36,564 nt of DNA from an uncultured Bacteroidota bacterium (GTDB taxonomy: Bacteria > Bacteroidota > Rhodothermia > Rhodothermales > UBA10348): positions 1 to 36,564 of the forward strand of contig CALFHN010000080.1 of NCBI GenBank assembly GCA_937876355.1, read 5' to 3'. Made by a program: the position numbers and the translations under genes. Under the pieces are notes generated by a model. That model was not told where the DNA came from and made no database searches. It saw nothing but the letters and a program-made list of their open reading frames with translations. Shown piece after piece: positions 1-9,109 of the stretch. Numbering within the stretch: the first letter of the stretch is position 1; each line of letters begins with the position of its first letter.

Positions 1-365
1 CAGGAGATGGCGGCGTGTTAGGGTGTGAAGACCGAGATATTATTCTTCCTGAGGTTATGTGGGCTAGGGAACAGGGTTTCAATATTATGGGTCCCCTGCC
101 AGCCGACGGTTTTTTTGGGAGTTCTAATTGGAAGGCCACAGATGGTGTCGTCGCGATGTACCACGATCAAGGACTCATTCCTTTTAAAGCACTTTCTTTT
201 GGTTCCGGCGTCAACTTTACAGCAGGGCTACCGATCGTTCGCACCTCACCGGATCATGGGACCGCATTTGATATTGCAGGATCCTTTTTAGCCAATGAAT
301 CCAGCCTTAAAAAAGCAGTTGAGTGCGCTGTGGAAATCGTTCAAAAAAGAAAATTACTGACGTGA
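1..365 (+). CDS. pdxA: 4-hydroxythreonine-4-phosphate dehydrogenase, C-terminal part
   Basis: The reading frame is open from the first bases of the window (in frame from position 3) and ends at TGA 363-365, so only the last ~121 residues are present. PdxA is an NAD-dependent enzyme of pyridoxal 5'-phosphate synthesis that oxidises 4-hydroxythreonine-4-phosphate. The fragment carries the family's C-terminal landmarks in order: a GDGG-x-LG segment matching the HAGEGGLFG region, GPLPAD, AMYHDQG (metal and substrate-binding His/Asp), GLPIVRTS and DHGTAFDIAG. The 5' part lies outside the window. The downstream methyltransferase start (GTG 362) overlaps its stop, which suggests co-transcription. 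Confidence 0.93.
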   Translation, partial: GDGGVLGCEDRDIILPEVMWAREQGFNIMGPLPADGFFGSSNWKATDGVVAMYHDQGLIPFKALSFGSGVNFTAGLPIVRTSPDHGTAFDIAGSFLANESSLKKAVECAVEIVQKRKLLT

Positions 366-1171
366 AGGCTGTAAATACATATTCGGCTTTAGCATTGGTT
401 TATGATATGGTCATGGACCATGTGGATTATGATGGGTGGGCTGATTACATCCTTCATTTGTTGGATGAGCATTCTCCCAAAGAGGATAGCCCTGATTTTC
501 ACATCCTTGAGCTTGGATGCGGAACTGGGCTATTTACGTCCGAATTGTTGTTTCAGACGGAAGCCAAAATTTCGGCGGCCGATTTTTCTGAAAACATGCT
601 GGAATGGGCCAAAAAGCGCCTTGCAGAAGATTCCGAACGGGTCTCGTTATACCGGCTAGATTTTGAATCGGGTTGGGATCAAAGCGAGCTTTCCGGGCCA
701 ATTGACGCCATTTTGTTGCTGTACGATTGCATCAATTATATCCAGACCGAAGAGGGATTGGCGCGTTTATTCCGTGGCGTCAAATCTAGAATGGGTCCAG
801 ATTCAATATTTATTTTTGACCAGAGCACCCCAGCGAATTCTATTAATAATGCGGAATTTTTTGAAGATGAAGGCGAGCAAGATGGGATTGCTTATACTCG
901 GAAGAGTTCGTTTGATGATGAATCGAGGCTGCATACCACTCAGTTTGAAATAACAACTACCGAAGGTGTTTTTCAGGAACAACATGTGCAGCGAGCGTGG
1001 ACACGTCAGGAAATATGGGCGGCGTTGGAACGGAGTCAAATGCCTGTCCTTGTATCGTATGATGGATTTAGCCTGGACGAAGCCCACGATGAATCCGAGC
1101 GGATACATTGGGTTATCGGAAACCCGCCTCGGAGCAGTGCCGTTGGCGATGAGCCCGATCTAAAAACATAG
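362..1171 (+). CDS. class I SAM-dependent methyltransferase
   Basis: A 269-residue protein with a Rossmann-type methyltransferase fold. Motif I ELGCGTGLF (about residues 50-58) binds S-adenosylmethionine, followed by an acidic loop (SAADFSENML) and a post-motif II LLLYDCINYI. The substrate cannot be read from sequence. I chose GTG 362 as start because it overlaps the pdxA TGA in a GTGA arrangement and begins the conserved NTYSALALVYD segment seen at the N-terminus of this family. An open frame exists farther upstream but lies inside pdxA; ATG 402 would remove part of the N-terminal helix. The stop is TAG 1169-1171, 27 bp before ftsE. Confidence 0.85.
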   Translation: MKAVNTYSALALVYDMVMDHVDYDGWADYILHLLDEHSPKEDSPDFHILELGCGTGLFTSELLFQTEAKISAADFSENMLEWAKKRLAEDSERVSLYRLDFESGWDQSELSGPIDAILLLYDCINYIQTEEGLARLFRGVKSRMGPDSIFIFDQSTPANSINNAEFFEDEGEQDGIAYTRKSSFDDESRLHTTQFEITTTEGVFQEQHVQRAWTRQEIWAALERSQMPVLVSYDGFSLDEAHDESERIHWVIGNPPRSSAVGDEPDLKT

Positions 1172-1198
1172 TAGAAGTAAAAATGAGATCGTAAAACC

Positions 1199-1888
1199 TT
1201 GATCGACCTTAAAAACGTATCCATTGCTTATCCGCTCCCAGATGGGACTCCCAAACCCGTGTTGGAAAATGTGAGTATCCATATAGATCGGGGTGAATTG
1301 GTTTATTTGGTTGGTCCGACGGGCAGCGGAAAAAGTTCACTTTTACGCGCATTGTATATGGAAACCCTGCCTCACACAGGATCAGTGGAGATCGCCGGAT
1401 TCCACAGCGATAAAATGAAGCCCTCAGACATTCCTTTTCTGCGACGTAATCTGGGTGTCGTTTTCCAGGATTTTCAATTGCTGCCCGATCGAAATGTGTT
1501 TGATAATGTGGCATTTGCCCAGTATGTCACCGGGGGACGAGGCAAAGTGGTGAAAAATAAAGTGCTTCATGTCTTGTCGAGGGTCGGGTTAAGCCATAAA
1601 CGGCAACGTTTTCCTCATGAACTTTCGGGAGGCGAGCAACAAAGGGTGGTTGTTGCTCGGGCAATCGTCAATGATCCCTGGGTCATGCTGGCGGATGAAC
1701 CGACTGGAAATCTAGACCCTTCCGTTGCTGATGATATTCAAAAACTGCTCATTGGTCTTCACCGAGCCGGCATGACCGTTTTGATGGCCACGCACGATTA
1801 CAGAATGGTGCGAAATTTTCCCGCTAGGACATTAGCAGTCTTAAACCGAAGGATCGTCGAAGTCGACCCCAAATCTCTTACCTCTTAA
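1199..1888 (+). CDS. ftsE: cell division ATP-binding protein FtsE
   Basis: A 229-residue ABC ATPase of FtsE size. Walker A GPTGSGKS (residues 39-46), Q-loop VVFQDFQLLPDRNVFDNVA typical of FtsE, signature LSGGEQQRV, Walker B VMLADEPTGNLD and switch His in MATHD are all present. FtsE pairs with FtsX at the divisome and controls septal peptidoglycan hydrolases. TTG 1199 is the only reasonable start: an in-frame TGA lies at 1184-1186. No ftsX follows, so the partner is encoded elsewhere. LolD/MacB-type ATPases share the fold, but the DRNVFDNVA segment and the lack of a neighbouring lipoprotein exporter favour FtsE. Confidence 0.85.
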   Translation: MIDLKNVSIAYPLPDGTPKPVLENVSIHIDRGELVYLVGPTGSGKSSLLRALYMETLPHTGSVEIAGFHSDKMKPSDIPFLRRNLGVVFQDFQLLPDRNVFDNVAFAQYVTGGRGKVVKNKVLHVLSRVGLSHKRQRFPHELSGGEQQRVVVARAIVNDPWVMLADEPTGNLDPSVADDIQKLLIGLHRAGMTVLMATHDYRMVRNFPARTLAVLNRRIVEVDPKSLTS

Positions 1889-2099
1889 CTGGACAGGGCT
1901 ACCTTCTTTGGTTTGCAGAGAGGGCACTCCTCGTTTATATTGGCGCCTATTCAATTTGTACGGGCCGCTTTCGCCATTTTTACAAAGCAGAAGCAGGGTT
2001 CGCCCACAGTTTTACATGCATATAAAACGCACTTCTCGAGGACGCAACTCGTTTTTTGCTGTTTTCTACACTCCCACCCAGAATAAAAGTCACTGATTC

Positions 2100-3791
2100 A
2101 TGGAAATCTTAGAGCACTTTATTGAGATCGCTAACGGCTTTCTATCACCAATTCTAGTAGTTGGATTGTTAGGAGCTGGCGCGTTTTTGACCATTCGTTT
2201 AGGCCTTGTTCAAATTCGACGCCTAGGCCACGGTTTTGCCGTCACTTCTGGTAGATATGACGATCCCAATGAACCTGGGGATGTTTCTCATTTCCAGGCT
2301 TTGACCACCGCACTTTCCGCGACCGTTGGCACTGGAAATATAGCTGGAGTGGCACTGGCCATCCACTGGGGAGGTCCTGGTGCTTTGTTTTGGATGTGGG
2401 TCACCGCCCTTCTCGGGATGGCTACAAAGTATGCTGAAGTAACCCTTGCACAGCACTATCGGGTTACGATGGATGGCACTGCGAAATGGGAAGGTTCAGT
2501 CGCTGGCGGCCCGATGTACTACATCGAACGAGGAATGAAAGATGTTTTTGGCTGGAATTGGAAGCCAGTTGCGGTGTTTTTTGCATTTATGCTCATGATC
2601 ACTTCGTTTTTTACGGGGAACGCCATTCAGTCCAACACGATTGCAACTCAGGTCGCCGATAACTTTGGCATCGCGACGTGGATTACAGGCTTGTTCACGG
2701 CTGGTATCGTAGGGGCCGTAATTATTGGTGGGATTAGCCGAATTGGTAAAGTTACAGGTATTCTGGCGCCGGTAATGGCGTTCATTTATGTAGCTGCTGC
2801 AACGGTTGTTTTATTTATCAACTATGAAGGAATATTGCCTGCTTTCGCCACCATTTTTACCGAAGCGTTTAATCCGACAGCGGGCGTTGCGGGCACAGGA
2901 ATGGGCATATTCTTGTTTACCATGAGATATGGTGTTCAACGCGGTTTGTTTTCAAACGAAGCTGGGCAAGGGTCAGCCCCCATTGCTCACTCTGCTGCGA
3001 GAACCGATGAGCCAGTATCCGAGGGCGTAGTTGCCCTTCTAGAGCCGTTCATCGATACGATTGTTATTTGTACGATGACTGGATTGGTGATCGTGTCTAC
3101 GGGTGCGTTTAGCGCTAAGGTTCCTACGACGTTGTCGCTAACCGATGGCAACATTTCGTACGCGATGGTTGATGAAGCTGGTGGACATTTGTCGACGAGC
3201 GCGCCGAGTTCGATTTCGATTACCGATGGTTATCCTGAAGCTACTTCGGCAACCGATGCTCAGTTCACCTATTATGATATCGAAGTTAGCCGGTTCTTTG
3301 TCGATGTAGATCAAACCGTTCCTTTTTCCGGTGTCATTACCCCGGGTGCAGTGGAGGCCGCTGCCGCCGATGGCACGAGTTACACTGTCCTTTATGGAGA
3401 CGCTGCCCGAAACAGTTCTCCTCTTACAACCCTTGGCTTTGAAAAGGGATTAGAGCCTATTGGACTGGCCTGGATGGGAAAATGGATCATATTGGTTTGT
3501 GTGTTTCTTTTTGCTGTCTCTACAGCCATTTCTTGGAGTTATTACGGCGATCGTTGTGCGAACTATCTATGGGGTAAAAAAGCCATTCTACCTTATAAGT
3601 TTGTCTTCTTGATTTTCCACTTTGTAGGTGCTGTCTTGGCAGTGACCACTATTTGGGATTTGGGAGACGTGGCACTCGCTCTAGTTACACTGCCCAACGT
3701 CATTACGCTGATTCTGCTTTCTGGACTACTCAAGAAATTGACCGATAGCTACTTCCAGCGCAAACCTTGGGAGAACAACAAACCAGTTTAA
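2100..3791 (+). CDS. alanine/glycine:cation symporter (AgcS family) with large insert
   Basis: A 563-residue inner-membrane transporter. The AgcS signature GTGNIAGVA (residues 77-85), the PMYYIERG segment and the FSNEAGQGSAPIAH segment (about 294-307) identify a sodium-coupled alanine/glycine symporter of the APC superfamily. AgcS proteins of other phyla are usually about 450-490 residues; the surplus is a non-hydrophobic stretch of ~105 residues (about 335-440) inserted between predicted membrane helices, rich in Ser, Thr and Asp. The first codon is ATG 2100. The 211 bp upstream, after ftsE, hold only a 62-codon open frame with no family resemblance. The upp gene starts 26 bp after the stop. 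Confidence 0.92.
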   Translation: MEILEHFIEIANGFLSPILVVGLLGAGAFLTIRLGLVQIRRLGHGFAVTSGRYDDPNEPGDVSHFQALTTALSATVGTGNIAGVALAIHWGGPGALFWMWVTALLGMATKYAEVTLAQHYRVTMDGTAKWEGSVAGGPMYYIERGMKDVFGWNWKPVAVFFAFMLMITSFFTGNAIQSNTIATQVADNFGIATWITGLFTAGIVGAVIIGGISRIGKVTGILAPVMAFIYVAAATVVLFINYEGILPAFATIFTEAFNPTAGVAGTGMGIFLFTMRYGVQRGLFSNEAGQGSAPIAHSAARTDEPVSEGVVALLEPFIDTIVICTMTGLVIVSTGAFSAKVPTTLSLTDGNISYAMVDEAGGHLSTSAPSSISITDGYPEATSATDAQFTYYDIEVSRFFVDVDQTVPFSGVITPGAVEAAAADGTSYTVLYGDAARNSSPLTTLGFEKGLEPIGLAWMGKWIILVCVFLFAVSTAISWSYYGDRCANYLWGKKAILPYKFVFLIFHFVGAVLAVTTIWDLGDVALALVTLPNVITLILLSGLLKKLTDSYFQRKPWENNKPV

Positions 3792-3817
3792 GCGAGTCTG
3801 AACTTTTCACCACGCTC

Positions 3818-4444
3818 ATGAAACGTGTTCAGGTTGTCGATCACCCCATTCTGAAAAGGGACCTTTCGGTTCTAAGACAGACGGAGACGCCGTATGGATT
3901 ATTTCGAAGTACGCTTCGCAATATATCGTCCATAATGGCCTACGAGGTGTTTCGAACGCTTCGGTTAAAACAAATCGAGATCGATACGCCTCTGGAGGTC
4001 ACAACTGGACATCTGGTTGATGAAAATGTAATTGTCGTTCCCATACTTCGGGCAGGGCTGGGGATGGTCGATGGGTTTGTCCATTTTCTTCCTGAAGCCC
4101 GTGTAGGACATTTGGGAATGTATCGCGATGAGCACACCCATGAGCCAGTAGATTACTATTCCAAGCTTCCATCTGGAATCGAGTCTGCGACTGTAATTGT
4201 TGTAGATCCAATGTTAGCAACAGGTGGAAGTGCTTGTGGAGCCATTCGTCACTTGAAGAAGGTTGGCGCGCGCACTATTAAGTTGGTGACGCTTGTTTCT
4301 GCCCCGGAAGGAATTACAAATGTGCACTCCGTACATCCCGATGTGGACATAATTACAGCCGTGATTGACCGTGAATTGGATGAAAACGCTTATATCCGTC
4401 CCGGATTAGGCGATGCTGGAGATCGAATTTTTGGAACAAGCTAA
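3818..4444 (+). CDS. upp: uracil phosphoribosyltransferase
   Basis: A 208-residue UPRTase converting uracil and PRPP to UMP (pyrimidine salvage, cytoplasm). It has the N-terminal VQVVDHPILKRDLSVLR segment, VPILRAGLGMVDG, the PRPP loop VVDPMLATGGSA (about residues 128-139) and the C-terminal uracil-binding GLGDAGDRIFGT. ATG 3818 gives the standard family length and aligns with E. coli Upp residue 1. An in-frame TTG at 3767 would add 17 residues and overlap the symporter gene; I consider it less likely. It is followed after 7 bp by the antiporter gene, so the three genes are probably co-transcribed. Confidence 0.95.
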   Translation: MKRVQVVDHPILKRDLSVLRQTETPYGLFRSTLRNISSIMAYEVFRTLRLKQIEIDTPLEVTTGHLVDENVIVVPILRAGLGMVDGFVHFLPEARVGHLGMYRDEHTHEPVDYYSKLPSGIESATVIVVDPMLATGGSACGAIRHLKKVGARTIKLVTLVSAPEGITNVHSVHPDVDIITAVIDRELDENAYIRPGLGDAGDRIFGTS

Positions 4445-4451
4445 TAACGAT

Positions 4452-6356
4452 ATGACCTCCTTTCGTACTCGCCTTTTGACGATGTTATTTGTCATGGCAT
4501 TGACCTCGTCGTTGGTCTTTGCCCAAGAATCTTCGATTTCTGTGCCTCAACCGGTTCTCAATGGGATCGGATTTGACGTTGGGGTGGTGGTCACCGGAGA
4601 CACGCTGTCTATGGATGCGTATACCGTTCAAGCTTCGGGCGGTCTTTTTGGGCTGACTTTTGACGAGGACGAAGGGATGTGGGTGGCTAGCGGCGTAAAG
4701 GTGACCGGTACCGGAGCGCAAGACATCGTATTGTTGCGCTCGGGCCAAGAGGTTGTTCGACAGGCTACGAGGAGCATCCCCGGCTGGTTGTCCATTATTC
4801 CACCGCTTCTTGCTATTGCCGTAGCTCTGATATTCAAACGAGTGATCCCTGCCTTGTTTTTAGGCCTTTGGGTAGGCGCTATTACGGCGCTCAGTTTCTC
4901 GTTTAAAGGCGCTTTTATTGGCCTTCTAGATACGTTTCAGGTCTATGTTCTCCAGGAGTTTATTCACGAAGATCATGGTCCGATCATTCTGTTTTCGCTA
5001 ATGATCGGAGGTATGGTTGGTATTATCACCAAGAACGGGGGAATGCAGGGCGTCGTAAACATCATTGTGCGCTGGGCAAGCAACCCCCAGCGCGGACAAC
5101 TGGCCACGGGATTACTCGGGATAGCCATCTTTTTTGATGACTATGCCAACTCATTGGTCGTTGGCAACACGATGCGGTCCGTTACGGATCGGCTCCGAGT
5201 TTCGAGAGAAAAACTGGCCTACATCGTTGATTCGACTGCAGCGCCGGTTGCTTGTATTGCACTGGTTACAACCTGGATTGGATATGAAGTCGGCATGATT
5301 GGGGATGCCCTTGAAAAGATTGATGGACTAGATGGTTCTCCTTACGGATTCTTTTTGGCCTCAATTCCATATTCTTTTTACCCGATTTTGGCCATCTTCT
5401 TCGTGTTTTTAGTGGCATGGACGGGACGTGATTTTGGTCCGATGTACAGGGCGGAGCGGCGCGCTCGCACGCTTGGCCAGGTTTCCGATCCGGCTTCGAC
5501 TGCAAATGACGATGAGAACGCGGTAAAAGAGATGACCCCTATCGAGGGGAAACCGCAACGCGCTGTAAACGCCATTCTGCCGGTTTTGGTGTTGGTATTT
5601 GGCGTTCTTGGGGGCCTATACGCCACTGGGTCTGGCGAGTCGATCAAAGACATTATCGCGTCTTCGAACTCATTGACGGCGCTTATGTGGGCTTCGTTGC
5701 TGGGCGTGCTAGTGGCAGCTGCACTGTCTATCACACAACGTATCATGACGATTGAAGAAGTGGTTGAATCTTGGTTTTCCGGACTGAAGGGAATGATGTT
5801 CGCCATGATTATTTTGGTCTTGGCCTGGGCGCTTTCGGCCGTAACTGAGGAATTACATACAGCCAGCTACCTCGTAGCTGTGTTGGGAGACTCACTGAGT
5901 GCCGGTTTTGTCCCTACTATTGTTTTCATCCTAGCTGCAGCAACGGCGTTTGCAACCGGCTCAAGCTGGGGTGCGATGGGTATCTTGATGCCTTTGGTTA
6001 TTCCGCTTACGTGGGCTGTTATGGTCACCAATGGCATGGTTGAAGCCCACGATTATCACATTTTATATTCGTCCATATCGGCGATTTTGGCGGGCTCCGT
6101 TTGGGGCGATCATTGCTCTCCCATATCGGATACGACCATTCTGTCTTCTATGGCTTCGGGTTGTAATCATATTGACCACGTTAGAACCCAGTTACCTTAT
6201 GCCATGCTGGTTGGCGGAGTTGCTGTACTATTTGGCACCCTTCCTGTTGGATTTGGATTCCCTTGGTGGATCTCTATGGGAACTGGGATGATCGTTCTAA
6301 CACTTTTCCTCCGGTTTTATGGTAAAAGTGCCGATGATGAACCCGTGGAAGCATAA
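4452..6356 (+). CDS. NhaC-family Na+/H+ antiporter
   Basis: A 634-residue polytopic membrane protein. The first ~25 residues form a signal peptide or first helix ending in VFAQ, followed by a soluble ~85-residue segment before the transmembrane core; this exported N-terminal domain is additional to classical NhaC. Core landmarks are GIAIFFDDYANSLVVGNTMR, DSTAAPVACIALVTTWIG, ATGSSWGAMGILMPLVIPL and SVWGDHCSPISDTTILSSMA, all characteristic of the NhaC ion-transporter family. The substrate is assumed to be Na+/H+, but amino-acid antiport also occurs in this superfamily. An in-frame ATG at 4413 lies inside upp; ATG 4452 starts directly with the hydrophobic leader and is preferred. Confidence 0.9.
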   Translation: MTSFRTRLLTMLFVMALTSSLVFAQESSISVPQPVLNGIGFDVGVVVTGDTLSMDAYTVQASGGLFGLTFDEDEGMWVASGVKVTGTGAQDIVLLRSGQEVVRQATRSIPGWLSIIPPLLAIAVALIFKRVIPALFLGLWVGAITALSFSFKGAFIGLLDTFQVYVLQEFIHEDHGPIILFSLMIGGMVGIITKNGGMQGVVNIIVRWASNPQRGQLATGLLGIAIFFDDYANSLVVGNTMRSVTDRLRVSREKLAYIVDSTAAPVACIALVTTWIGYEVGMIGDALEKIDGLDGSPYGFFLASIPYSFYPILAIFFVFLVAWTGRDFGPMYRAERRARTLGQVSDPASTANDDENAVKEMTPIEGKPQRAVNAILPVLVLVFGVLGGLYATGSGESIKDIIASSNSLTALMWASLLGVLVAAALSITQRIMTIEEVVESWFSGLKGMMFAMIILVLAWALSAVTEELHTASYLVAVLGDSLSAGFVPTIVFILAAATAFATGSSWGAMGILMPLVIPLTWAVMVTNGMVEAHDYHILYSSISAILAGSVWGDHCSPISDTTILSSMASGCNHIDHVRTQLPYAMLVGGVAVLFGTLPVGFGFPWWISMGTGMIVLTLFLRFYGKSADDEPVEA

Positions 6357-6370
6357 CATATAATCAACGC

Positions 6371-6724
6371 ATGACTTCGAATTGGCTAGACGCTGACGAC
6401 CGTCCTTGGGGACGGTGGGAAGAGTATTTAAACGAACCAGGCTATAGGGTTAAGCGGATTATAGTTCATCCGGGACAGAGGCTATCGCTTCAACGGCACA
6501 AACTGCGTGCGGAGCACTGGGTCATTGTGGCAGGTTCTGGTCAGTTTACCTTGGACGAATCGGTGACTACCGTTACGGTGGGGCAAAAAGTATTTATTCC
6601 GATTGGTGGTGTGCACAGAATTCAGAATGATGGACAGGTGGACCTCATCATCATTGAAACCCAACTCGGTGTCTGTGATGAAAATGATATTGAAAGGTTA
6701 GAAGACGATTACGGGCGGTCGTGA
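6371..6724 (+). CDS. small cupin, mannose-6-phosphate isomerase type II-like
   Basis: A 117-residue single-domain cupin. RPWGRWEEYL, VKRIIVHPGQRLSLQRHKLR, EHWVIVAGSGQFTLD and FIPIGGVHRIQN match the C-terminal isomerase domain of type II phosphomannose isomerase/mannose-1-phosphate guanylyltransferase, with His/Glu metal ligands in the two cupin motifs. Stand-alone copies are common and would interconvert fructose-6-phosphate and mannose-6-phosphate, but activity cannot be concluded from sequence alone. The gene starts 14 bp after the antiporter stop and is the last of that group; the next gene converges from the minus strand 12 bp away. Confidence 0.82.
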   Translation: MTSNWLDADDRPWGRWEEYLNEPGYRVKRIIVHPGQRLSLQRHKLRAEHWVIVAGSGQFTLDESVTTVTVGQKVFIPIGGVHRIQNDGQVDLIIIETQLGVCDENDIERLEDDYGRS

Positions 6725-6736
6725 TTGGACCTGGCT

Positions 6737-7819
6737 CTACGCTTTTTTTGCTGTGCGTTGAAGGTGGCGCGTAGAGAGACTAATTCCAAAAACTAAGAAG
6801 ATGTAGTACCCCAAGATTCGCCAGGTCAAAAGCGAAGGGGCGAGTAATGAAGTATCGGGAAGTAAGTCTCTGAAGAAGAGGGTGTACAGCCCTTCTAGGC
6901 CCCCAGCTCCTCCGGGTGTTGGCATGATCAAGGAACTCATGGCCATCGCAATAGAACGCATACCTAGAAGCACGAGGTCGACGTCCGGTACAATGCTCCA
7001 GATAATAAATACAACTAATCCGAAACGAGCAATCCAGGTGCCGGTGGTTAGCAAAAACCCGCGCAGAAAAAAGTCACTTTTTTGACGTCGTAGCACCGCC
7101 GCTCTGAGTTCGAACCCCTTCATCTCAGCTACGACCTTGTCCTGAAAACGTCTCAGAAACGGAAGCCGAAATAAACGGCCTGCCACCTTGCTCAAAACTT
7201 CAGGTCGATATAATGTCGCGTATGCAAAAAGGCCTGTGTAGGCCATGAGAATTACAAAATAGGTCACAATGGTCCAGGTGCCGAGCAATCCAACACTGGG
7301 CGGAATCACATCCATCGAAAATGTGGCAATAAGGAGGATGGGAACAGAAAGCGCAAACCATACCTGGTCAAGCAACATCACATAGGTCATCACAGCGGAT
7401 ACATCGCCGATTGCAATGGGCTTATTTGGGGGTACGCGGGACTCTCTAGCTATGTAATATGCGGTGAGCGGGGCCCCACCGACCAACGAAGGAGAGATAT
7501 TGGAGGCAAAGTCCCAAGCTAGCTGGGACTTAATACCTGCTTTAAATCCTAGGGCATGTCTTGATATGAAGCTAATTCTCCAGCCCCCCATGATAACACG
7601 AAGCAGTAACATGGCAATGGCGCCCGACATAATCAACGGGTCAACCTGAGTTATGAACTTGCCAAATGCGTCTACACTAGAGGTGTAGAACCCAATGATG
7701 AGAAGCGCGCCAAGACCCAGAGACAGAGGCCAAATAAACCTCCAAACGGAAATCACCGGTTTTACCAACGGGAGAACCTCTTTCTCCGAATCGTCAGGAT
7801 TAATTTGAACGGTGGTCAT
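6737..7819 (-). CDS. lysylphosphatidylglycerol synthase transmembrane (flippase-like) family protein
   Basis: A 360-residue polytopic inner-membrane protein of the LPG_synthase_TM family. Diagnostic segments are GGWRISFISRHALG, the SNISPSLVGGAPLTAYYI segment and, near the C-terminus, MPTPGGAGGLEGLY, the conserved GGxGxxE motif of this family. No cytosolic aminoacyl-transferase domain is attached, so it is the membrane half only. Members act in lipid or glycolipid flipping or are uncharacterised. The start ATG at 7817-7819 faces the PHP gene across a 280-bp divergent region. Confidence 0.8.
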   Translation of the reverse strand: MTTVQINPDDSEKEVLPLVKPVISVWRFIWPLSLGLGALLIIGFYTSSVDAFGKFITQVDPLIMSGAIAMLLLRVIMGGWRISFISRHALGFKAGIKSQLAWDFASNISPSLVGGAPLTAYYIARESRVPPNKPIAIGDVSAVMTYVMLLDQVWFALSVPILLIATFSMDVIPPSVGLLGTWTIVTYFVILMAYTGLFAYATLYRPEVLSKVAGRLFRLPFLRRFQDKVVAEMKGFELRAAVLRRQKSDFFLRGFLLTTGTWIARFGLVVFIIWSIVPDVDLVLLGMRSIAMAMSSLIMPTPGGAGGLEGLYTLFFRDLLPDTSLLAPSLLTWRILGYYIFLVFGISLSTRHLQRTAKKA

Positions 7820-7972
7820 GTTTATGAGTATATGCTTCTTCAGGAAGTCTGGATTTGTTTTTGGGTTGAGGCCAGGGGTTTAACCCTAAGTTTTCTCGTT
7901 CCAGACCTTCATACGTTTAAATTAGGAATCAGCCTACTCGTTAGCTAGATCCTGTAAAAGGGCGCATGTAAG

Positions 7973-8011
7973 GTGCGGAAGTAATGTGCGGAATTTATGT
8001 GCAGAAGTTTC
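7973..8011. repeat. three tandem 13-bp repeats
   Basis: Three head-to-tail 13-bp units with the shared core GTGCGGAA (third unit GTGCAGAA) occupy 7973-7985, 7986-7998 and 7999-8011. They sit in the 280-bp divergent gap between the minus-strand LPG-synthase-like gene and the PHP gene, about 90 bp upstream of the latter. The unit length is not a multiple of three and there is no supporting ORF. They could be iterated protein-binding sites. Confidence 0.6.
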
Positions 8012-8099
8012 GAGTTACGAAGGTGTAACCCGGTGGTTTCGCAAATAATTTCGCTTAATAATTTCGAGACTACCATTTTTAATAAAACTGACTAGATTT

Positions 8100-8915
8100 G
8101 TGAAGGCTGATTTACACATGCATTCAACGGCTTCGGACGGAAGGCTATCCCCTGAAGGAGTGATCATTCTGGCGAATAAGGCTGGGCTGGATATGGTATC
8201 TCTGACCGATCACGACACGGTGAGCGGTTTGCCTGTTGCAAGAAAGACGGCTTTTAGTTTTGGAATGAGATTTCTTGCAGGCTGTGAGGTCAGTGCGAAG
8301 GTGGTTGATACCGAGGTTCACTTGTTATCGTATGGTTTTGATGCGGAAAACGAGGCACTGGCCTCTTTTTTACTCAAACAACAGGAGAGACGTACCGATC
8401 GTGCAGCTGAATTTGTTGAACGTTTAAAAAAATCAGGCGACCTTCCAGGCAGCGCCAAATTGCCCGTTCCAGTCGCCGGAAAATCGATTGCTCGTCCGCA
8501 TATTGCAAAAATGTTGATTGATGCTCGTTCTGCGACAGATTTCGCGGACGCGTTTAAACGATTTCTTATTCCGGGAAGCAAACATTTCGTCCCCAAACCT
8601 CTTCCTGAGGGTCAGGATGTGGTCGATGTTGTACATGCCGCAGGAGGGGTGGTTGTACTTGCCCATCCGGGACATCAAACACCGCATGCCGTTGTGCTGC
8701 AATTAATTAAGGCGGGCCTGGATGGTGTCGAAGTGATTCATCCTTCTCATGATATGAGTTTGAATACCTATTATCGCAACCTTGCTGCCCAGTATTCACT
8801 CATGGTGACGGGCGGTTCAGATTTTCATGGACAGCCCAAACACGGAGGATTGTCGCTCGGCGATTATTGGATAAATCCGGGGCCTGAAATCCTTAAAATG
8901 GCAAGGACCCAATGA
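8100..8915 (+). CDS. PHP-domain phosphoesterase (RNase AM / nucleoside bisphosphate phosphatase type)
   Basis: A 271-residue PHP protein. The N-terminal DLHMHSTASDG (His6, His8, Asp13), SLTDHDTVSG, FLAGCEVSA, the later VVLAHPGH and the C-terminal GGSDFHG supply the metal ligands of the trinuclear PHP site. Proteins of this size and motif order include E. coli YciV (RNase AM), which hydrolyses 3',5'-nucleoside bisphosphates and trims RNA 5' ends. The start is GTG 8100 and no clear ribosome binding site is visible. Its TGA overlaps a possible small ORF by ATGA. Confidence 0.88.
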   Translation: MKADLHMHSTASDGRLSPEGVIILANKAGLDMVSLTDHDTVSGLPVARKTAFSFGMRFLAGCEVSAKVVDTEVHLLSYGFDAENEALASFLLKQQERRTDRAAEFVERLKKSGDLPGSAKLPVPVAGKSIARPHIAKMLIDARSATDFADAFKRFLIPGSKHFVPKPLPEGQDVVDVVHAAGGVVVLAHPGHQTPHAVVLQLIKAGLDGVEVIHPSHDMSLNTYYRNLAAQYSLMVTGGSDFHGQPKHGGLSLGDYWINPGPEILKMARTQ

Positions 8916-9046
8916 AAAGCCACTGCGTTGATTTAGCATTGAGGGGACTGACATTGACCAGGCTAACATTGCCGCCTAGAACCGCGGGGACTATTATCAC
9001 TGGCACCGAAATTACCGTGCCCGAAGTAGTAATAGCCAAAGTTTAA
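8912..9046 (+). CDS. possible small protein, 44 residues
   Basis: An ATG at 8912 overlaps the TGA of the PHP gene (ATGA) and opens a 44-codon frame ending at TAA 9044-9046. The protein would be basic at the N-terminus and hydrophobic/Thr-rich later, with no recognised family. The stop-start overlap is the usual form of translational coupling, which is the only support; it may be chance. An 18-codon frame (9057-9113) follows and overlaps the next gene's preferred TTG start. Confidence 0.22.
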   Translation: MKSHCVDLALRGLTLTRLTLPPRTAGTIITGTEITVPEVVIAKV

Positions 9047-9109
9047 AGGCACCCATATGCGAACGATTATTATGCTGGCGCTTCCTTGGACAAAGACCAA
9101 CTACCTACG

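Noticed and set aside
1908-2096. 62-codon open frame between ftsE and the AgcS gene
   Set aside because: Basic, aromatic-rich composition with no family resemblance and no ribosome binding site; probably untranslated.
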